Shown here: piece after piece, positions 5,490-8,043 of the stretch
Numbering within the stretch: position 1 is the stretch's first letter
How the letters are laid out: each line of letters begins with the position of its first letter
Assembly: GCA_910589265.1 (NCBI GenBank)
Contig: CAJUTQ010000050.1
Location: 1 to 8,043, forward strand
Source: an uncultured Lachnospiraceae bacterium
Lineage (GTDB): Bacteria > Bacillota > Clostridia > Lachnospirales > Lachnospiraceae
Direction: 5' to 3'
Length of the DNA: 8,043 nucleotides
The notes under the pieces: model-generated
What the model was told of the DNA's origin: nothing
Seen by the model: the letters and a program-made list of their open reading frames with translations, nothing else
Databases searched by the model: none
Translations under genes and position numbers: made by a program

Positions 5490-6212
5490 TTATCCTTTCC
5501 CTTTGATCCTCTTATCATATTCCTCACAAAGAATGTCCCCGTATGGCTTCATCATGCACCAAATAGGCAGCTCTTCTCCCTTTATCCTTATGGCCAGCCC
5601 CTTTTCCTTACGCTCTATAGACTCTATCTCCTCCAGCCTTCCCTCTAGGCTCCTTCTCATACTATGATAACCGTATTCCTTTTTGGTCATCACAAATTCT
5701 TTTCCTTGGAGAAAGGCTATGATAACCCATCCTATGTAATCTACGATTAAAAGTATTCCCAGCACCAGCCTCCCATTCCAGTGGATCCTGTCGTTGATTG
5801 CTGCTGCTATGAAAAAGGTCCCCAAGGAATTGAGCCACCATAGTCCTGACGTAAACAGAAAAAATCCATCCTGATATATATATATTCTATGTTCCTCTTC
5901 TTGTTTCCTAGACAGCCTCCTTTGAAATAGAAAAAATTGACAGATTGGCATAAAAGCAAAAAAAGCTACTGCGCATACAACTCCAATCAAATACAGCTCT
6001 TCCTCCTCAACAATCCGTTCTAGAAGCCTTATTTCTTTCCCCAGTGGATTTAACAGGAGAAAGAGGGCAAAGAGACAAAGGAGCAAAAAGAGCACTCCCT
6101 TTCCTTCCTTCAAACTATTTTTTTTGGATAACTGTCGGATTCCCAGAAGGATACTTATAAAACATACATTTCCAAGGACTATAAATACCCAAAACAACGC
6201 TGTATTTTCCAT
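5490..6212 (-). CDS. Multi-spanning membrane protein, paralogue of the 305-aa protein upstream
   Basis: This 240-aa protein has membrane segments at about 7-25, 38-55, 73-97, 115-138 and 148-168, then a cytoplasmic tail. From residue 108 it aligns with the last third of the 305-aa protein: IYIYQDGFF with ICIYHDSFV, DYIGWVIIAF with NYLGIVCLST, and SLEGRLEEIESIERK with EVEGKIEEIEFVERR. The N-terminal part differs. The shared tail module ends in an extra IRIKGEELPIWCM segment also seen in outline in the broken copy (VIRGKGDPMY). The start ATG at 6212 has AAGGAGAGG, lying inside the end of the broken copy, so the two are adjacent. No named family is recognised. Association with a toxin-like gene suggests a membrane immunity function, as inference only. 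Confidence 0.8.
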   Translation of the reverse strand: MENTALFWVFIVLGNVCFISILLGIRQLSKKNSLKEGKGVLFLLLCLFALFLLLNPLGKEIRLLERIVEEEELYLIGVVCAVAFFAFMPICQFFLFQRRLSRKQEEEHRIYIYQDGFFLFTSGLWWLNSLGTFFIAAAINDRIHWNGRLVLGILLIVDYIGWVIIAFLQGKEFVMTKKEYGYHSMRRSLEGRLEEIESIERKEKGLAIRIKGEELPIWCMMKPYGDILCEEYDKRIKGKG

Positions 6213-6218
6213 TATTTT

Positions 6219-6437
6219 TCACCTCTCCTTACCTATATTGTCTTCATCAATATTTCTATACGGGTTTCCTTTATACATAGGATCTCCCTTTCCTCGAATC
6301 ACGACACTTTTGTACCTCCTTTCCATGGATTCTACCTCCTCCAGACTTCCTTCTAGCCTTTACTTAAAGCTGCCATAATAAAAAGTATTCTTTATCACAA
6401 TAAATTCATGCTTTCCCATTATGGACATGAGGTCCAT
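6219..6437 (-). pseudogene. Truncated third copy of the membrane-protein tail, broken by a nonsense codon
   Basis: Behind a good ribosome site (AGAGGAG, seven bases) an ATG at 6437 opens a 73-codon frame that matches only the C-terminal tail of the neighbouring membrane proteins: FIVIKNTFYYGSFK, stop (TAA at 6362-6360), then RLEGSLEEVESMERRYKS and a charged end. The TAA sits exactly where the 305-aa protein has Gln (CAA in FKQEVEG), so a single C-to-T change explains it. The membrane part of the gene is missing. As it stands it could make only a 25-aa peptide. It is good evidence for duplication and decay within this gene row. Confidence 0.72.
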
Positions 6438-6465
6438 GAGGATTCTCCTCTTTCATGCTTCTTTT

Positions 6466-6500
6466 ATTGTATTGTAATGGATCATACATAATTGTGTCTA
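6466..6500 (-). promoter_or_regulatory. Candidate promoter between the 305-aa gene and the broken copy
   Basis: TAGACA (6500-6495) and TACAAT (6476-6471, repeated in overlap at 6471-6466) are 18 bp apart. A small inverted repeat (TACTA, A5, TAGTA) lies just before it. It could give the 240-, 149- and 212-aa genes their own transcription. Sequence match only. Confidence 0.3.
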
Positions 6501-6527
6501 CTATTTTTTAGTATTATTCCTTCTTTG

Positions 6528-7445
6528 TTATTCACTATAGTCTCCAACAGATGCTTTCCTCCTCTCCACAAACTCTATCTCCTCTATCTTTCCCTCTACT
6601 TCTTGTTTAAAGTTTCGATAATAAAACTTATCCTCCTTTAAGATAAGCTTCTTATTCCTCAACGTAGAGAGACAGACAATGCCTAGGTAATTCCCACTCA
6701 CAAGCAGACCCCAGTACACCTCCAAGATGATCCCATAAATCCCTATAACGGCCATCACCATCACCACCACACTTTGCAGTCTGAGAATCCCTACTGCCCA
6801 TATACTCCTCACAAAACTGTCATGATATATGCATATAGAATAATTGTTCTTCCTATCCCTCTTATACCTCCACTTCAGCATATAAAAAGAGTATACCGGC
6901 ATAGAAAACAACAGATATCTTGTTATAATTCGAAACAAACCCCAATGGCGTTTTCCAAACTCCTCAAAGGCTGTTCCGTTTATCTCCCTGATTACTCCAG
7001 TCGTTCTATACTTGCGATAATCCATCTTTACCCTATCCCCTTTCTCTATGAAACCAGGAACATGTATACTAAGAACAGTATAGAGCTTTCCACTACTGTC
7101 TTCCACAGTCAGCTGTCCAGTTATAGCACGCCCTCCTTCCTCCATACCATAGATATAATCCGTCACTCTCCCCTCCACACTCCTATATTCCCCTGCCATG
7201 ATCCCTGGAAGATCCATCATCATTGGCACTCCTAATCGAAGGCAAATAAACAGAATTGGCAGACCCAATATAAAGGCTACCCATCTGATTATCCTACGTC
7301 TCCTTTTGGAATTTCCAATCTCACTTTGACTTATCGTTCCCACAGTTCCCCATAAGTCCTCTGATATAGCAAAAACAAAACCGATACATCCAAAATATAT
7401 AGGCACCAACATACGCAACAATCCAAAACTTTCATAACCCTTCAT
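6528..7445 (-). CDS. Membrane protein with an extracytoplasmic beta-type domain
   Basis: This 305-aa protein has hydrophobic segments at about 11-28, 54-75, 172-190 and 222-260. Between the second and third lies a domain of about 90 residues (85-170) rich in beta-strand patterns: VEGRVTDYIYG, LTVEDSSGKLYTVL, KGDRVKMDY, YRTTGVIREING. The spacing resembles a small barrel of the DUF3592 kind, but I cannot assign it. The cytoplasmic tail (262-300) carries the module shared with the 240-aa protein and the broken copy. The ATG follows GGGAGG by a few bases and lies 15 bases after the stop of the Gly-rich protein gene, which fits the toxin-then-immunity order of polymorphic toxin cassettes. A membrane immunity protein is a reasonable guess, not a demonstrated function. 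Confidence 0.8.
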   Translation of the reverse strand: MKGYESFGLLRMLVPIYFGCIGFVFAISEDLWGTVGTISQSEIGNSKRRRRIIRWVAFILGLPILFICLRLGVPMMMDLPGIMAGEYRSVEGRVTDYIYGMEEGGRAITGQLTVEDSSGKLYTVLSIHVPGFIEKGDRVKMDYRKYRTTGVIREINGTAFEEFGKRHWGLFRIITRYLLFSMPVYSFYMLKWRYKRDRKNNYSICIYHDSFVRSIWAVGILRLQSVVVMVMAVIGIYGIILEVYWGLLVSGNYLGIVCLSTLRNKKLILKEDKFYYRNFKQEVEGKIEEIEFVERRKASVGDYSE

Positions 7446-7460
7446 ATCTTTCCTCCCTTT

Positions 7461-7976
7461 CTAAGCACACAGTAGGATACTAATGTTTTCTCCTACTTGG
7501 AACTTTCTTACAAGTCCATCAATTAGTGTATACGCACCCAATGATGATGTAAACTCCAAATTTTTCCCAAAGAATCTTGCAATCCAGTATCCTTCTGATC
7601 CTTTGGCCAGTCCTGCTCCACCCTTCAGCGTCGTTAGCGTCTTTATCTTTCCAAGACCTACTTGTGTAAATCCCATACCTACAGACGTAAGCATAATATT
7701 TGCTTGACCCTTCTTAGGCTGATTGGGATCCGTTATATCCTTATCATTAAGGCTCTCCGTTATATAGTTCCCCACAAAGCCTCCTGCAAAATCTGTATAA
7801 CCACCCATTCCAAAACATGCCCCTACAGAAGTAATCCACCCATTGACAGCTCCTCCTATGAAGCCATTGGGAAAACTTCCTCCCGTCATGACATTGGCCC
7901 ATCCACCTGTTATGAAGTGACTTTTGTCAAGAGGTAGATCTTGAAAAAACAAACTTTTTTCTTTCCGCTCTGACAA
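7461..7976 (-). CDS. Gly-rich hydrophobic C-terminal part of a polymorphic-toxin-like protein
   Basis: The frame encodes 171 residues. Residues 24-75 are Gly-rich and hydrophobic (GGWANVMTGGSFPNGFIGG, ITSVGACFGMGGYTDFAGG, FVGNYITESLN), like the pretoxin region near the C-terminus of RHS/WapA-type and related proteins in Clostridia. A polar linker (DITDPNQPKKG) and a second hydrophobic helical part follow. I see no catalytic motif. The nominal TTG start at 7976 has no ribosome site and an in-frame TGA lies right before it, so this is probably not an independent gene. It is more likely continuous with the frame that enters from the right edge, through a one-base shift in the A6/T6 stretch at about 7936-7960. 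Membrane-active toxicity is possible but unproven. Confidence 0.65.
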   Translation of the reverse strand: MSERKEKSLFFQDLPLDKSHFITGGWANVMTGGSFPNGFIGGAVNGWITSVGACFGMGGYTDFAGGFVGNYITESLNDKDITDPNQPKKGQANIMLTSVGMGFTQVGLGKIKTLTTLKGGAGLAKGSEGYWIARFFGKNLEFTSSLGAYTLIDGLVRKFQVGENISILLCA

Positions 7977-8041
7977 TACTCACATTTTTGACTGACAGCA
8001 TCAGGAAAGAGCCCTGATTTAACAGTTCCCGGCATTTGGCC
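7910..8041 (-). CDS. 3' end of an upstream reading frame, likely the preceding part of the toxin-like protein
   Basis: A frame open to the right edge encodes GQMPGTVKSGLFPDA, then KCEYCQSGKKK, and closes at TAA 7912-7910 after overlapping the 171-residue frame by 67 bases. The last dozen residues after KKK look non-coding, while the part before looks like real protein, with a CxxC pair of zinc-ribbon or treble-clef type. A one-base change in the A6 or T6 run would fuse the good part to LFFQDLPLDKSHFITGG of the next frame. A competing frame on the same strand is also open to the edge (to 7927), so the choice is not certain. Confidence 0.42.
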   Translation of the reverse strand, partial: GQMPGTVKSGLFPDAVSQKCEYCQSGKKKVCFFKIYLLTKVTS

Positions 8042-8043
8042 AC

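Noticed and set aside
6774..7235. Plus-strand frame of 153 codons opposite the 305-aa gene
   Set aside because: The minus-strand gene has a good RBS, membrane segments and a paralogue; the plus frame is rich in Pro/His/Ser, typical of a shadow frame.
1..8043. Looked for CRISPR arrays, tRNA/rRNA genes, known riboswitches, insertion-sequence ends and integrase genes
   Set aside because: No regularly spaced repeats beyond the single LytTR pair, no cloverleaf or rRNA-like sequence, no riboswitch core I recognise, and no transposase or integrase frame was visible.

Overview
This is an 8-kb stretch of a low-GC Gram-positive genome, most likely a gut-type member of the Clostridia/Lachnospiraceae. 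That placement is inferred from the AT-rich sequence, strong AGGAGG-type ribosome binding sites, an agr-type quorum-sensing locus and a Gly-rich toxin-like gene of a style common in that group. No 16S rRNA or other marker gene is present. Every gene I accept lies on the minus strand, so the window reads biologically from right to left.

Right half (about 4.2-8.04 kb, visibly richer in G+C). The module begins at the right edge with the end of a larger protein, in one frame. It appears to continue, after a frame change in an A6/T6-rich stretch, into a 171-residue Gly-rich hydrophobic protein resembling the C-terminal part of a polymorphic toxin (RHS/WapA style). Fifteen bases downstream is a 305-aa multi-spanning membrane protein. 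Then come a broken short copy of its C-terminal part (nonsense codon), a 240-aa paralogue of the same part, a 149-aa soluble protein with a faint resemblance to immunity proteins, and a 212-aa protein of unknown function. The tight spacing and strong RBSs suggest one operon. The likely theme is a toxin cassette followed by a decaying row of immunity or accessory genes; this is inference from layout, not proven homology.

Middle (about 2.99-4.26 kb, very AT-rich). I see no intact gene here, only debris and control sequences. There are two small coding remnants, then two identical 16-bp repeats at a 21-bp period that look like a LytTR-regulator binding site with a promoter. Just downstream is a short agrD-like peptide frame with no usable start, then a decayed reading frame with a perfect CxxCxxCxxxCP iron-sulfur motif, and finally a hairpin and possible promoter before agrB.

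Left half (0.24-2.99 kb). An agr-type signalling set: AgrB-like peptide-processing membrane protease, LytTR response regulator and GHKL sensor histidine kinase. All three look intact. The expected agrD is not beside agrB. The only candidate is the degenerate frame 0.7 kb upstream, directly behind the LytTR-type repeats. In the usual scheme AgrB matures and exports a cyclic peptide made from AgrD, the kinase senses it, and the regulator binds tandem repeats to raise transcription. Here the protein machinery and a plausible target promoter are present, but the signal gene appears broken or diverged.
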